Source: Comamonadaceae bacterium
GTDB lineage: Bacteria; Pseudomonadota; Gammaproteobacteria; Burkholderiales; Burkholderiaceae_C
Direction of reading: 5' to 3'
Assembly (NCBI GenBank): GCA_021299555.1
Contig: JAJTGH010000050.1
Span: forward strand, 1 to 39,619
Length of the DNA: 39,619 bases
This document shows, in pieces, positions 1 through 9,778 of this stretch. The notes under the pieces were generated by a model that was not told the DNA's origin, searched no databases, and worked only from the letters and a program-made list of their open reading frames with translations. Position numbers and translations under genes: made by a program. Position 1 is the stretch's first letter. Each line of letters starts with the position of its first letter.

Positions 1-1009
<1,009 letters not shown>

Positions 1010-1013
<4 letters not shown>

Positions 1014-1999
1014 GTACCTGGCCTGAACGCATGCTCAGCACGCCCGCCCTGGCTCTGGCCGTGGCTGTTTTTGTAGCCTTTTTGCTCCTGCTCGAAGGCC
1101 TGTACCTGTTGTGGCAATCCGCTTTTGGTGCACAGGCCAGGCGCCGCACGCAGCGCTTGCAGGCACTGGCCTGGGAGCGCGGCCGCTCGCGGGCGGTGGT
1201 GCGCAAGCAAACAGCGGCGGCCGGTCCCCTGACCCGGTGGATCGAAAGTGGCTCGGTCTTGTCCTGGACCGAGCGCTTGCTGCAGCAGGCCGATCTGCGC
1301 TGGCCTGCTGCGCAGCTGCTCACACTGAGCCTGTTGGGCGGTATGGCAGGCGGATTGCTGGCGCGGCTGTTGCATGCGCCCGCTGGCGTGTCGGGCGCAT
1401 GTGCCGTTGGGGTGGGACTGATGCCGTGGATCTACGTGGCCGTGCGCCGTCGGCGTCGCCTGCGGCTGATGCAACGGCTGCTGCCCGATGGCTTGGACAT
1501 GCTCGCGCGGGCCCTGCGTGCGGGCCACGCCTTTTCCTCGGCGCTGCAAATGGCTGGCCAGGAAATGACCGAGCCCATGGGCACAGAACTGCGCCTGGTG
1601 CATGAAGAGGTCAACTTTGGACTGTCGCTGCCGCAGGCGCTGGCCCACCTGGTCGAGCGGGTGCCCTTGGCGGACCTGCGCTACTTTGTGGTGGCCGTCC
1701 TGATTCAGCGTGAGTCGGGTGGCAACTTGGCCGAGGTGATGGGCAAACTGGCACAGCTCATCCGTGCCCGTCTGCGTCTGCTCGATCGGGTGCGGGTGCT
1801 CTCTAGCGAGGGGCGCTTGTCGGCCTGGATCCTGGGGCTGATGCCCTTTTTGCTGGGCGGTTTGCTGGCCGCCTTCAACCCCCGTTTCATGCAGCCGCTG
1901 TGGAGTGATCCCTTGGGCCTTCTCATGCTCAAGTGGATGCTGGGCATGATGGTCGTGGGTGTGTTTTTGATCGCACGCATCGTGCGCATCCGAGTTTGA
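1010..1999 (+). CDS. tadB: TadB, Tad pilus inner-membrane platform protein
   Basis: Inner-membrane protein of the type II secretion F (GspF/TadB) family, thought to work with TadC as the platform on which the ATPase acts during Flp pilus assembly. The 329-aa protein has an N-terminal membrane segment (about residues 10-35), a central pair of hydrophobic segments, the GspF-like core around [21 protein letters not shown], a conserved [11 protein letters not shown]-like stretch (read here as [11 protein letters not shown]), and two C-terminal membrane segments. The ATG overlaps the cpaF stop. The next gene, tadC, begins 10 bp after its stop, giving the usual cpaF-tadB-tadC order. Confidence 0.93.
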
Positions 2000-2009
2000 G
2001 GAGAACCTG

Positions 2010-2948
2010 GTGCTTTTGCCCATATTGATATTTTTGGTCGTGAGTCTGGGCCTGGCCGGGCTCTATCTGTGGTGGGTGCCCACCACCGCGCAGCGCAGGG
2101 TGCGGCGGCTGAGCCAGACCGGTGGCCCCGCGCACGGCCACCGGCCATCCATGGCGGCCCAGACGCCCGATTGGAGTGCCAGGATCGCACGCCTGGCAGC
2201 GCCGCTGGCGCGCTGGTCTGCGCCTGCCCGCGCTTGGGAAAATTCGCCCCTGCGGCTGCAGTTTTTGCAGGCCGGCATTGCGCGCGATGATGCGCGGCTG
2301 ATTTATTTTGCCGCCAAGACCGTCTTGCCTTTGCTGATTTGCACCGCCTTGTTTTTTTCGCTGCAGGCCAGGGTCGAACCACTGAAATTGCTCCTGTGTC
2401 TGTGTCTGGCTGCGCTTTGCGCCTCTTATGCGCCCAATCTGGTTGTACAGGCGATGGGGCGGCGTCGCAGGCGCGAGATTTTTGAACACTTCCCCGATGC
2501 CACCGACATGCTTTTGGTGTGCATGGAGGCCGGTCTGGGCATGGACGCGGCCTTCAACCGAGTGGCGCTTGAAATGAAATTGAGCAGCGCGGATTTGGCC
2601 CAGGAGCTGCAGACGTCGGATCTGGAGTTGCGCGCCGGGGTCTCGCGCGATCAGGCCCTGCGCAACCTGGCTTTGCGCTGCGGGGTCGAGGAAATCGCCT
2701 CCTTTGCACTCATGCTCAAGCAGGCCGATCGTTTTGGCACCAGCATGGGTGATTCCTTGCGCGTGTATTCGGACGAGTTGCGGCACAAACGCATGGTGCG
2801 TGCCGAAGAGTTGGCCGCCCGCGTGCCCACCAAGATGCTGCTGCCGCTGGTGCTGTGCATCTTCCCGTCCGTCATCCTGGTCATTTCGGGGCCGGCAGTC
2901 ATTCAGGTGGTGCGCACCCTTGCGCCCATGCTCGGGGGCGGCTCCTGA
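2010..2948 (+). CDS. tadC: TadC, Tad pilus inner-membrane platform protein
   Basis: Second GspF-fold membrane protein of the Tad system, 312 aa. It shows an N-terminal membrane segment, an internal hydrophobic pair near residues 95-150, the typical stretch FPDATDMLLVCMEAGLGMDAA, a QADRFGTSMGDSLR motif and a hydrophobic C-terminus. The start is GTG at 2010, chosen because a strong GAGGAGAA ribosome binding site lies just upstream and no closer ATG fits. It is the last gene of the visible pilus operon; tadD and pilin genes do not follow, since the next gene is on the opposite strand and ends 12 bp away. Confidence 0.92.
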   Translation: MLLPILIFLVVSLGLAGLYLWWVPTTAQRRVRRLSQTGGPAHGHRPSMAAQTPDWSARIARLAAPLARWSAPARAWENSPLRLQFLQAGIARDDARLIYFAAKTVLPLLICTALFFSLQARVEPLKLLLCLCLAALCASYAPNLVVQAMGRRRRREIFEHFPDATDMLLVCMEAGLGMDAAFNRVALEMKLSSADLAQELQTSDLELRAGVSRDQALRNLALRCGVEEIASFALMLKQADRFGTSMGDSLRVYSDELRHKRMVRAEELAARVPTKMLLPLVLCIFPSVILVISGPAVIQVVRTLAPMLGGGS

Positions 2949-2959
2949 TGGCCGGGCGT

Positions 2960-3646
2960 TTAGCTGAACAGGTCGCCGCTGATCGGGTCGGGGTCGCCCA
3001 GTCGGTGCTTGAGCGCGTAGACGTAGAGCTCGAGCCGGTTGCGCACGCACAGTTTGTGATAGATCGAGCTCAGGTGGTTGCGCAGCGTGTGCTCCGAGAT
3101 GAACAGGCGGTCGGCCAGCAGCTTGTTGGCTGCGCCGTGGCCAGCCAGGATCACCTGGATGATCTTGCGCTCGCGACGGGTCAGGGTGCAATGCCGGGCC
3201 TGTTCGGGGGTCTGCGGCGTGCGATGGTTCATCCCGCCAAGCACGCGCGCCATGCTGACCCGATCGAGCCAGATTTCGCCGGCATGCACTTTTTCGATCG
3301 CTTTGATCACGCTCTGGGCGCTGGCATCCTTGCGCAAGATGCCGCGTGCGCCCAGTCGCACGGCTTCGTCGAGTACTTGTGGCCGGCGCTCGCCGGTCAA
3401 CACCAGCACCCGGCAGGCCTTTTGGTTGCTCAGGGCGGGAACGATGTCCAGGCCGCTGCGGCCGTCCAGGTCGAGATCGAGTAACACCACATCGGGTCGG
3501 TCCGTACTGGCCTTGTTCAGAGCCTCCTGGGCATGGGTTGCAGTGGCGACCACTTGCATGCGCGGACTTTGGGTCGCAATCAGTTGCTCGATGCCCCAGA
3601 CCAAGGTGGGGTGGTCGTCGACGACCATGATGCGCATGGGTGTCAC
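2960..3646 (-). CDS. NarL/FixJ-type response regulator
   Basis: DNA-binding response regulator of a two-component system, 228 aa. The receiver domain (about 1-125) has the acidic pair VVDDH near the start, the phospho-acceptor Asp57 in VVLLDLDLDG and a later Lys in the ILRKDAS stretch. The LuxR-type helix-turn-helix is at about 155-215 (LTRRERKIIQVILAGHGAAN, then SEHTLRNHLSSIYHKL). I take the GTG at 3646, which overlaps the kinase stop as GTGA; ATG at 3637 is an equally possible start. It is co-transcribed with the kinase and convergent with the Tad genes. A regulatory link to the pili is only suggested by position. Confidence 0.92.
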   Translation of the reverse strand: MTPMRIMVVDDHPTLVWGIEQLIATQSPRMQVVATATHAQEALNKASTDRPDVVLLDLDLDGRSGLDIVPALSNQKACRVLVLTGERRPQVLDEAVRLGARGILRKDASAQSVIKAIEKVHAGEIWLDRVSMARVLGGMNHRTPQTPEQARHCTLTRRERKIIQVILAGHGAANKLLADRLFISEHTLRNHLSSIYHKLCVRNRLELYVYALKHRLGDPDPISGDLFS

Positions 3647-4806
3647 AGAGGAATGTGCACATGCACGGCAGTTTGGCCATTGGGCTGGGTATACACCTTC
3701 GCCTGACCGCCCAGCGCGGCCGCTCGCTGGCTGATCGAGTGGGGCGTGAATCGCGCGGCGGGTATGCCTTCATTGGCGATGCGCAGGCCCAGCCAGCGTC
3801 CGTCACAGTGCAGATGCACCTCACCGCGGCGCGCTGGCGTGTGTTTGCGGATATTGCTCAACCCTTCGCGAACCATCTGTACGACTTCGTGGCGCAGGCG
3901 CTGACTCAAGGGCTCCTGGGTGTGTGCGTGCACGGCAATGCGTACGCCATGGAGCTGATGCAGCGCGTCGGCCTGCTGCTGCAGTTCCAGGCAAAGGGCT
4001 TGCTGCGGGTTTTGTGGCGCTTCGATGGCCCGGTTGAGGCTGCGCAGGTCTTCGATCACTTGTTGCGCCATGTTCACGATGTTGCGCAGGGCCGGCTGCA
4101 AGGGGTGGTCGGGCTCCGTGCGCAGATGCAGCGCCTCCAGGGCAAGCTTCAGGCCGATGTAGGGTTGCAGCGCGCTGTCGTGCAGATCGAGCGCCAGGCG
4201 CTGACGCTCGCGCTGGGCCGTTTGTTCGCCCAGCCGCTCGAGCTGATCGAGGCGCTCGAGCATTACAAAGGCCCGGTGGGCGATTTGCCTGAGCAAGCGG
4301 CCCTCGTGACGGCTCCAGGGGCGCTGGCGCCTCAAACACAGGCGCACGTGCTTGCCTTGCCAGGGCACGGCTGCGCTGATCTGCTGATCAGCCGACAGCC
4401 TGTGGGCTGTCCGGCTCGCGTCGGTTCTCGCTGCACTTGAGCAGGCCGGCGGCAGCTCAAGGGTACAGCTGCTTGCACCAAAAAATTCTTGCGTGATCTG
4501 GCACATGCGAGACAGGCTGTGCGCCAGGCCCAGGTGCGGGTTGGCAACACGGTTTAACGCTTCGAGCAGCATCAACTCCTGTTGCCTGCGGCGCTGATGC
4601 CAGGTTTGCAGCGCGGCGGGCAGGCACAGCAGCAGCGCCAGTGGAATGAACGGGCCGGCTGATGCGATGCCGGTGGCCTCCAGCGCGCCGCTGGCGCCCA
4701 GCGCCCAGGGGGCGACAGACGCCCCGGTGGCCAGCAGCATCAGCGCCGCAGGCCAGTTGCGACCGCGCTCCAAGCCGGGCTCGGGCGCTTTGTGGGTGTT
4801 GGGCAT
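3643..4806 (-). CDS. Sensor histidine kinase, NarX/HisKA_3 type
   Basis: Partner kinase of the response regulator immediately downstream. It has 387 aa. Residues 20-70 hold two hydrophobic segments (membrane anchor), residues about 80-185 look like a GAF-type input domain, and the dimerisation/phosphorylation motif RQRLALDLHDSALQ places the probable phospho-His at 209. The ATPase domain has the N box EGLSNIRKHT, whereas the glycine-rich region before SISQRAAALGG is weakly conserved. The signal sensed cannot be told from sequence. The start is ATG at 4806; the gene overlaps the regulator by four bases. Confidence 0.9.
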   Translation of the reverse strand: MPNTHKAPEPGLERGRNWPAALMLLATGASVAPWALGASGALEATGIASAGPFIPLALLLCLPAALQTWHQRRRQQELMLLEALNRVANPHLGLAHSLSRMCQITQEFFGASSCTLELPPACSSAARTDASRTAHRLSADQQISAAVPWQGKHVRLCLRRQRPWSRHEGRLLRQIAHRAFVMLERLDQLERLGEQTAQRERQRLALDLHDSALQPYIGLKLALEALHLRTEPDHPLQPALRNIVNMAQQVIEDLRSLNRAIEAPQNPQQALCLELQQQADALHQLHGVRIAVHAHTQEPLSQRLRHEVVQMVREGLSNIRKHTPARRGEVHLHCDGRWLGLRIANEGIPAARFTPHSISQRAAALGGQAKVYTQPNGQTAVHVHIPL

Positions 4807-4983
4807 GGGTCATACAGGCCGGTCAGGCTCAATGGGTTGTGAAGCACGGTTCAGGAACGGTGCATGGGACTGTGACCCATCCTTCGCGCTGCGAGCGTCA
4901 CCGGCCATCGACAACCGGCGTAGGACCGCACTGATGTCCATGCCCCATGGACGATTTGGCCGCGTTAGGCCGTGCCTGGCCGC

Positions 4984-5009
4984 AAAAAAGCCGCCCTGGG
5001 GCGGCTTTG
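4984..5009 (-). terminator. Rho-independent terminator of the liv operon
   Basis: Read on the minus strand, the stem AAAGCCGCC/GGCGGCTTT with a short CAG-type loop is followed by a run of six T. It lies just after the stop of the substrate-binding protein gene at 5045, so it ends the livHMGF transcription unit and insulates the kinase gene. The rest of 4807-5044 shows no gene. Confidence 0.85.
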
Positions 5010-5044
5010 GAGGTTTTCATGGCCCGCTGCTGCAGGCAGATGCC

Positions 5045-6220
5045 TCACTTCATGTAGTCGGACACAACCTTCCAGCGGCCGTCTTGGATTTGCGACATGC
5101 GCGAGAGGTTGCTGCCCAGCCGCTGCTGAGCTGTAAAGCGCATTTCGGGGCTGCCAAAGATGTCGGGCGGGATCACCATGGAGTCCATGGCCTTGACAAA
5201 GGCATCGGTGGTCAGGTTGTTGCCCGCCTTCTGTGCGGCACGGATGAAGGAGTCAACCACCATGTAGCCGTAGACCGAGAACACGGTGGGATCGTCATTG
5301 AACTTGGTCTTGTACTTGTTGGCCCAGAAGCGAATTGGCTGTGAGGCTTCGTCAAGGTAGGGGTTCTGCACCGTCATGGTGGCATACAGCCCGTTCATGG
5401 CCGGTCCGCCGAGCTTGTGGATCAGGTCCGTGTAGGCGCCGCTCGAGCCGATGAAGGTCGGGTTATAGCCGCTGCGGCGGGCCGTGGCAATGGTGCCTAT
5501 GGTCTCGCGGATCAGGGTACCGAGCACCACGAAGTCGCATTCAGCAGCCTTCAGGCGAGCCACTTGCGAGGCAAAGTCGGTGGCACCACGCTTGAACGTG
5601 GTTTTTTCAGCCATGGTGACGTTGATGGTCTTCAGTCCCTCTTCAGCGCCGCGTTGCACCTCCAGGCCAAACTCATCGTCCTGGTAGAGGGAGCAGACCT
5701 TCTTGGCGCTTTTTTCCTTGGCCAGTTTGGGAACGGCCAGGCGCATTTGGTCGTAGTAGGTCGCGGCAAAGGAGTACTTGAGCCGGTGGAAAGGCTCGTA
5801 CATTTCGCGCGCTGCAGTGACCGGGAAGAAGTTGACCACGTTTTTCTCAAACTGGACGGGCATGGCGGCCAGGTTCGATGCGGTGCCAATGTGGCCGACC
5901 ATGGCGAAAATCTTGTCCTGGTTGACCAGTTTTTGGGCACCAAGCACGGCGCGTTTGGGGTCGTAGCCAGAGTCTTCAACCAGCAAATTGATGCGCCGGC
6001 CATTGACGCCGCCTTGCTCGTTGAGCTCTTCAACCCGCAGTTGCATGCCGGCACGGATTTGCTTGCCAAAACCAGCCAGGGGTCCGGACAGGTCCTGGAT
6101 GCTGCCCAGGGTGATGGTGTCTTTGCTCACGCCTTGGCTCTGGGCCTGGGCCGCGCCGGTGGCCAGCGAGAGCCCGAGCGCGCAGAGCGTGGCGGCCAGG
6201 GCCTGGGTGCGTTGGGTCAT
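5045..6220 (-). CDS. ABC transporter periplasmic substrate-binding protein (LivK/Peripla_BP_6 type)
   Basis: Periplasmic receptor that delivers ligand to the LivHMGF-type permease encoded upstream. The start is ATG at 6220, with AAGGAGA seven bases upstream; the longer ORF to 6256 adds only the untranslated leader. The first 26 residues form a Sec signal peptide ending at about AAQA. The mature part follows the branched-chain amino acid receptor family, with ITLGSIQDLSGPLAGFGKQI at the start, GGVNGRRINLLVEDSGYDP, and a long type I periplasmic fold; total 391 aa. It is last in the operon, after an acyl-CoA ligase, so the ligand may be a carboxylic acid rather than an amino acid. Ligand identity is unknown. 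Confidence 0.9.
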   Translation of the reverse strand: MTQRTQALAATLCALGLSLATGAAQAQSQGVSKDTITLGSIQDLSGPLAGFGKQIRAGMQLRVEELNEQGGVNGRRINLLVEDSGYDPKRAVLGAQKLVNQDKIFAMVGHIGTASNLAAMPVQFEKNVVNFFPVTAAREMYEPFHRLKYSFAATYYDQMRLAVPKLAKEKSAKKVCSLYQDDEFGLEVQRGAEEGLKTINVTMAEKTTFKRGATDFASQVARLKAAECDFVVLGTLIRETIGTIATARRSGYNPTFIGSSGAYTDLIHKLGGPAMNGLYATMTVQNPYLDEASQPIRFWANKYKTKFNDDPTVFSVYGYMVVDSFIRAAQKAGNNLTTDAFVKAMDSMVIPPDIFGSPEMRFTAQQRLGSNLSRMSQIQDGRWKVVSDYMK

Positions 6221-6252
6221 GGGTGTCTCCTTCTGATGGTGTTGCAATGGGC

Positions 6253-8106
6253 TCACTTGTACATGGCCTCGATCTGGGGGGCGTATTTCTTTTCAACGAG
6301 CTTGCGCTTGAGTTTCATGGTGGGCGTGAGTTCCTCGTCTTCTGCGCTCAGTTGCTTGTCGAGCAAGAAAAATTTCTTGATCTGCTCGACCCGGGCAAAT
6401 TTCGCATTGACCCGGTCCATTTCGAGTTGAACCAATTCTTGCACCTCTGGCGCCCGCGTCAAGCTGGCGTAATTACTAAAGGGGATTTCCCGATCTTGGG
6501 CGAATTTTTCGACGTTATCCTGGTCAATCATGACGATGGCCACCAGGTAGGGGCGCCGATCGCCGATGACCACCGCGTCCGTGATGTAGGGCGAAAACTT
6601 GAGCTCGTTCTCCAGCTCGGTCGGGGTGATGTTCTTGCCGCCGGCGGTGATGATGATGTCTTTCATCCGGTCGGTGATGCGCAAATAGCCGTCTTCGTCC
6701 ATCAGGCCCACGTCGCCGGTATGCAGCCAGCCCTGGTCGTCAAGTGCCTCGGCCGTCTTGTCGGGCAGGTTCAGATAGCCCTTGAAGACGTTGGGCCCCT
6801 TGACCAGGATTTCCCCGGTGGCTGGGTCGATCTTGACCTGGTTGAAGCCGGCCGCCGGCCCGATAAATCCCGGCTTGATCCGGCCGGGCGGGTTGCCGGT
6901 GGAGGCGCCGCAGGTCTCGGTCATGCCCCAGACCTCGAGCATGGGCACGCCCAGTGCCATGTACCAGCGCACCAGTTCTGGGGAAATCGGCGCAGCCCCG
7001 GTGACGCAATAGCGCGCCCGGTGTATGCCGATGAGCTTGCGCGTGTTGTCCAGGGCTAGCAGCCGGGCCAGCCGGAACTGCAGGCGCAGCCCGGCGCCCA
7101 CGCTGCGGCCGGCAATCACCGCATCGGCGACCCGCAAGCCCACCGAGATGGCCCAGCCGTAGATCAGTTGTTGCAGCCGGCTTGACTCCTTGAGCGCAAT
7201 CATCACACCCGAGTAGAACTTCTCCCAGACGCGCGGTACCGCCGTGAAGACGGTGGGCGCGATTTCCCGCACGTTTTCAGGCACGGTCTCCGGGTTTTCC
7301 ACAAAGTTCAGTTTGCAGCCCGTGTAGAGCGAAAAATACTCCCCGCCGACGCGCTCTGCAATGTGACACAGCGGCAGGAAACACATGGATTCGTCGGCTT
7401 GCGTGCGCGAGATCAGGGTGTTGTAGCCGCGCACGGTATAGACCAGCGCCTCGTGCGTGTGCATGGCGCCTTTGGGCTTGCCAGTGGTGCCCGAGGTGTA
7501 GACCAAAATCGCCAGATCGCCAGGCTGCACGTGTGCCAGACGCTCTTGGAGCGCCTGCGGGTGTTCGGCCAGGTGGGTGCGGCCGATCTCGCACAGCTGC
7601 TGCAGGCTCATCACCATGGGGTCGTGGAGTCCGCTCAGCCCCTCGTCGTCAAAGACGATGATGTTGCGCAGGCGCGGCAGCTGCCCACGCACTTCCAGGG
7701 CTTTATCAAGCTGCTCGTCGTCTTCCACGAAGAGCACGGTCGTGCCCGAGTCTTCGCACAGATACTGCACCTGGGCCGCAGCGTCGGTGGGGTAGATGCC
7801 GTTGGCCACCGCACCGCAGCTCAAAACGGCCAGATCGGTCATGACCCATTGGCGGTTGGTATTGGCCAGAATCGAGACCACTTCACCATGGGCCAGCCCC
7901 AGGTGCAGCAGGCCAGCGGCGATTTCCTGAACGTTTTGGCCCACCTGAGTCCAGGTGTGGGCTTGCCAGATGCCCAGCTCTTTTTGCCGCAGCCACACCC
8001 CCGGGCCGCGTTCGCGCACGGCGTTCCAGAACATGGCGGCGATGGTGTCACCCTCGAGCACCACACGGGTCTCGGGGAGAATCTGATGTGCTTGCCAGAG
8101 GTTCAT
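6253..8106 (-). CDS. AMP-binding acyl-CoA ligase (long-chain fatty acid-CoA ligase type)
   Basis: ANL-superfamily enzyme that activates a carboxylic acid to its acyl-adenylate and then to the CoA thioester. The protein is 617 aa from the ATG at 8106, which lies five bases after the livF stop; the longer ORF start at 8163 would overlap livF and is not favoured. Diagnostic motifs are the P-loop-like YTSGTTGKPKGAMHTH, the adenylate motif WGMTETCGASTG and the hinge GWLHTGDVGLMDEDG followed by ITDRMKDIIITAGGKN. The family resembles FadD15-like long-chain ligases. Its place inside a Liv-type transporter operon suggests that it activates the imported substrate; this is inference. Confidence 0.9.
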   Translation of the reverse strand: MNLWQAHQILPETRVVLEGDTIAAMFWNAVRERGPGVWLRQKELGIWQAHTWTQVGQNVQEIAAGLLHLGLAHGEVVSILANTNRQWVMTDLAVLSCGAVANGIYPTDAAAQVQYLCEDSGTTVLFVEDDEQLDKALEVRGQLPRLRNIIVFDDEGLSGLHDPMVMSLQQLCEIGRTHLAEHPQALQERLAHVQPGDLAILVYTSGTTGKPKGAMHTHEALVYTVRGYNTLISRTQADESMCFLPLCHIAERVGGEYFSLYTGCKLNFVENPETVPENVREIAPTVFTAVPRVWEKFYSGVMIALKESSRLQQLIYGWAISVGLRVADAVIAGRSVGAGLRLQFRLARLLALDNTRKLIGIHRARYCVTGAAPISPELVRWYMALGVPMLEVWGMTETCGASTGNPPGRIKPGFIGPAAGFNQVKIDPATGEILVKGPNVFKGYLNLPDKTAEALDDQGWLHTGDVGLMDEDGYLRITDRMKDIIITAGGKNITPTELENELKFSPYITDAVVIGDRRPYLVAIVMIDQDNVEKFAQDREIPFSNYASLTRAPEVQELVQLEMDRVNAKFARVEQIKKFFLLDKQLSAEDEELTPTMKLKRKLVEKKYAPQIEAMYK

Positions 8107-8110
8107 GCCA

Positions 8111-8902
8111 TCACCGCCAGTTCTTCTTTTTCTTCCAGCGCCGCTCGCCGCGCACACCGGCATCTTTCATGCCCAGGTAGAACTCGCGGATGTCGTCCTT
8201 CTCCCGCAGGCGGTCGCAGCTGTCTTCCATGACGATGCGACCGTTTTCCAGCACGTAGCCGTAGTCTGAGGCGTTGAGCGCCATGTTCGCGTTTTGCTCG
8301 ACCAGCAAGATGGTGGTACCCCTTTCGCGGTTGATGCGCACCACGATTTCGAAGATCTCTTTGGTCAATTTGGGGCTCAGGCCCAGGCTGGGCTCGTCGA
8401 GCAAGATCAATTCGGGCTGTGCCATGAGGGCCCGGGATATGGCCAGCATTTGCTGCTGCCCGCCCGAGAGCAGGCCAGCGTCTTGAGCGGCGCGCTCGCG
8501 CAGGATGGGAAAGTAGTCGAACACACTTTCTATGTCGCGGGCCACGCCATCGCGGTCGCTGCGGGTATAGGCACCCATGAGCAGGTTGTCACGCACGCTC
8601 AGCAGTGGGAAGACCTCACGTCCTTCGGGCACATGCGACAGGCCCTGCTGGACAATCAGGGCCGGGTCTTGCGCCGTGATGTCGCGTCCGCGAAAGTGCA
8701 CCTGCCCCTTGCGTGGGTCGATGATGCCGGAGATGGTCTTCAAAATGGTGGTTTTGCCTGCGCCGTTGGAGCCCAGCACGGTGGCGATCTGGCCGCGCAG
8801 GACCTTCAGGCTCACCCCCCGAATGGCGCGGATCGGCCCGTAGGCGCTCTCCACATTGGCCAGCTCGAGCACCACCTGCTCGCTGATTGCTGCCTCGCTC
8901 AT
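8111..8902 (-). CDS. livF: LivF-type ABC transporter ATP-binding protein
   Basis: One of the two ATPases of a hydrophobic amino acid uptake transporter, 263 aa. Walker A is GSNGAGKTTILK, the signature is LSGGQQQMLAISRALM, Walker B is LILLDEPSLGL, and the H-loop region appears as TTILLVEQN. A lysine-rich tail (RRWKKKKNWR) extends beyond the usual LivF end. The ATG overlaps the livG stop as ATGA. It pairs with LivG on the cytoplasmic face of the LivHM permease. Confidence 0.93.
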   Translation of the reverse strand: MSEAAISEQVVLELANVESAYGPIRAIRGVSLKVLRGQIATVLGSNGAGKTTILKTISGIIDPRKGQVHFRGRDITAQDPALIVQQGLSHVPEGREVFPLLSVRDNLLMGAYTRSDRDGVARDIESVFDYFPILRERAAQDAGLLSGGQQQMLAISRALMAQPELILLDEPSLGLSPKLTKEIFEIVVRINRERGTTILLVEQNANMALNASDYGYVLENGRIVMEDSCDRLREKDDIREFYLGMKDAGVRGERRWKKKKNWR

Positions 8903-9726
8903 GGCTGCGCTCCGGCGGTTTTGGGTCTGCGCAGCAACGCCACGTCGTCCACCGAGCCCAGATAGGCCTCGATCACGCCCGGGTCGTTTTGCACCTGCGC
9001 GGGCGTGCCCAGGGCCAAGACCTGTCCCTGATTCATGGCCAGTACCCGGTCGGAAACGCGCGAGACCAGCGACATGTCGTGCTCGACCATCAGCACCGTG
9101 ATGCCCAGCTCATGGCGGATGTCCTGGATCCAAAAAGCCATGTCGTCGGTTTCTTCGACATTCAGACCCGAGGACGGTTCGTCGAGCAGCAGCAGGCGCG
9201 GCTGTGTGCACAGGGCGCGGCCGAGCTCGACCACCTTGCGAACGCCATAGGGCAGGCCCGCCACCAGGGTGTCGCGGTGGTGCTGCAGGTCAAGGAAGTC
9301 GATGACTTTTTCGGCCTGCTCGCGCGCCTGCAATTCGGCCTGCCGAACGCCGCTGGTAAACAGCACGTCCTGCCAGGGCGAGCTGCGCCTGTGGGTGTGG
9401 CAGCCGATGAGCAGGTTGTGCAAGACGGTGGCGTGCTCGAACAATTCGATGTTCTGAAAAGTGCGCGCGATCCCCAGGCCGGCAACCCTGTGCGGTGGCT
9501 GGTCGGTCAGCGTGATCAGGCCTTGGGGACTCTGGTAGCCGATGGTGCCGCTGCTGGGCGTGTAGATGCGGCTGATCAGGTTGAAAACGGTGGTCTTGCC
9601 TGCGCCGTTGGGCCCAATCAGGGTGAACACTTCGCCGCTTTGAACATCAAAGCTCACGTCGTTGACGGCCAGCACGCCGCCAAAGCGCACGCTCAGGTGG
9701 CTGGCCTGCAGCAGGGGCGCATTCAT
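8899..9726 (-). CDS. livG: LivG-type ABC transporter ATP-binding protein
   Basis: Second ATPase subunit, 275 aa from the ATG at 9726 (MNAPLLQASHLSV); the ORF open to 9930 extends into the livM coding region and is a shadow there. Walker A is GPNGAGKTTVFN, the signature region reads LVAGLPYGVRKVVELGRALC (the LivG type, without a canonical LSGGQ), Walker B is LLLLDEPSSGL, and the H loop is VLMVEHDMSLV. It lies between livM and livF, with 52 bp separating it from livM. The function follows from the family and the operon. Confidence 0.93.
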   Translation of the reverse strand: MNAPLLQASHLSVRFGGVLAVNDVSFDVQSGEVFTLIGPNGAGKTTVFNLISRIYTPSSGTIGYQSPQGLITLTDQPPHRVAGLGIARTFQNIELFEHATVLHNLLIGCHTHRRSSPWQDVLFTSGVRQAELQAREQAEKVIDFLDLQHHRDTLVAGLPYGVRKVVELGRALCTQPRLLLLDEPSSGLNVEETDDMAFWIQDIRHELGITVLMVEHDMSLVSRVSDRVLAMNQGQVLALGTPAQVQNDPGVIEAYLGSVDDVALLRRPKTAGAQP

Positions 9727-9778
9727 GGGCGGCCTCCCGGGGCACAGCGCCATTTGCGCCAGAGGGTGGGGCGGGTTT

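Noticed and set aside
1929-3824. 631-aa minus-strand ORF across tadC and the response regulator
   Set aside because: Low-complexity shadow of GC-rich genes in other frames.
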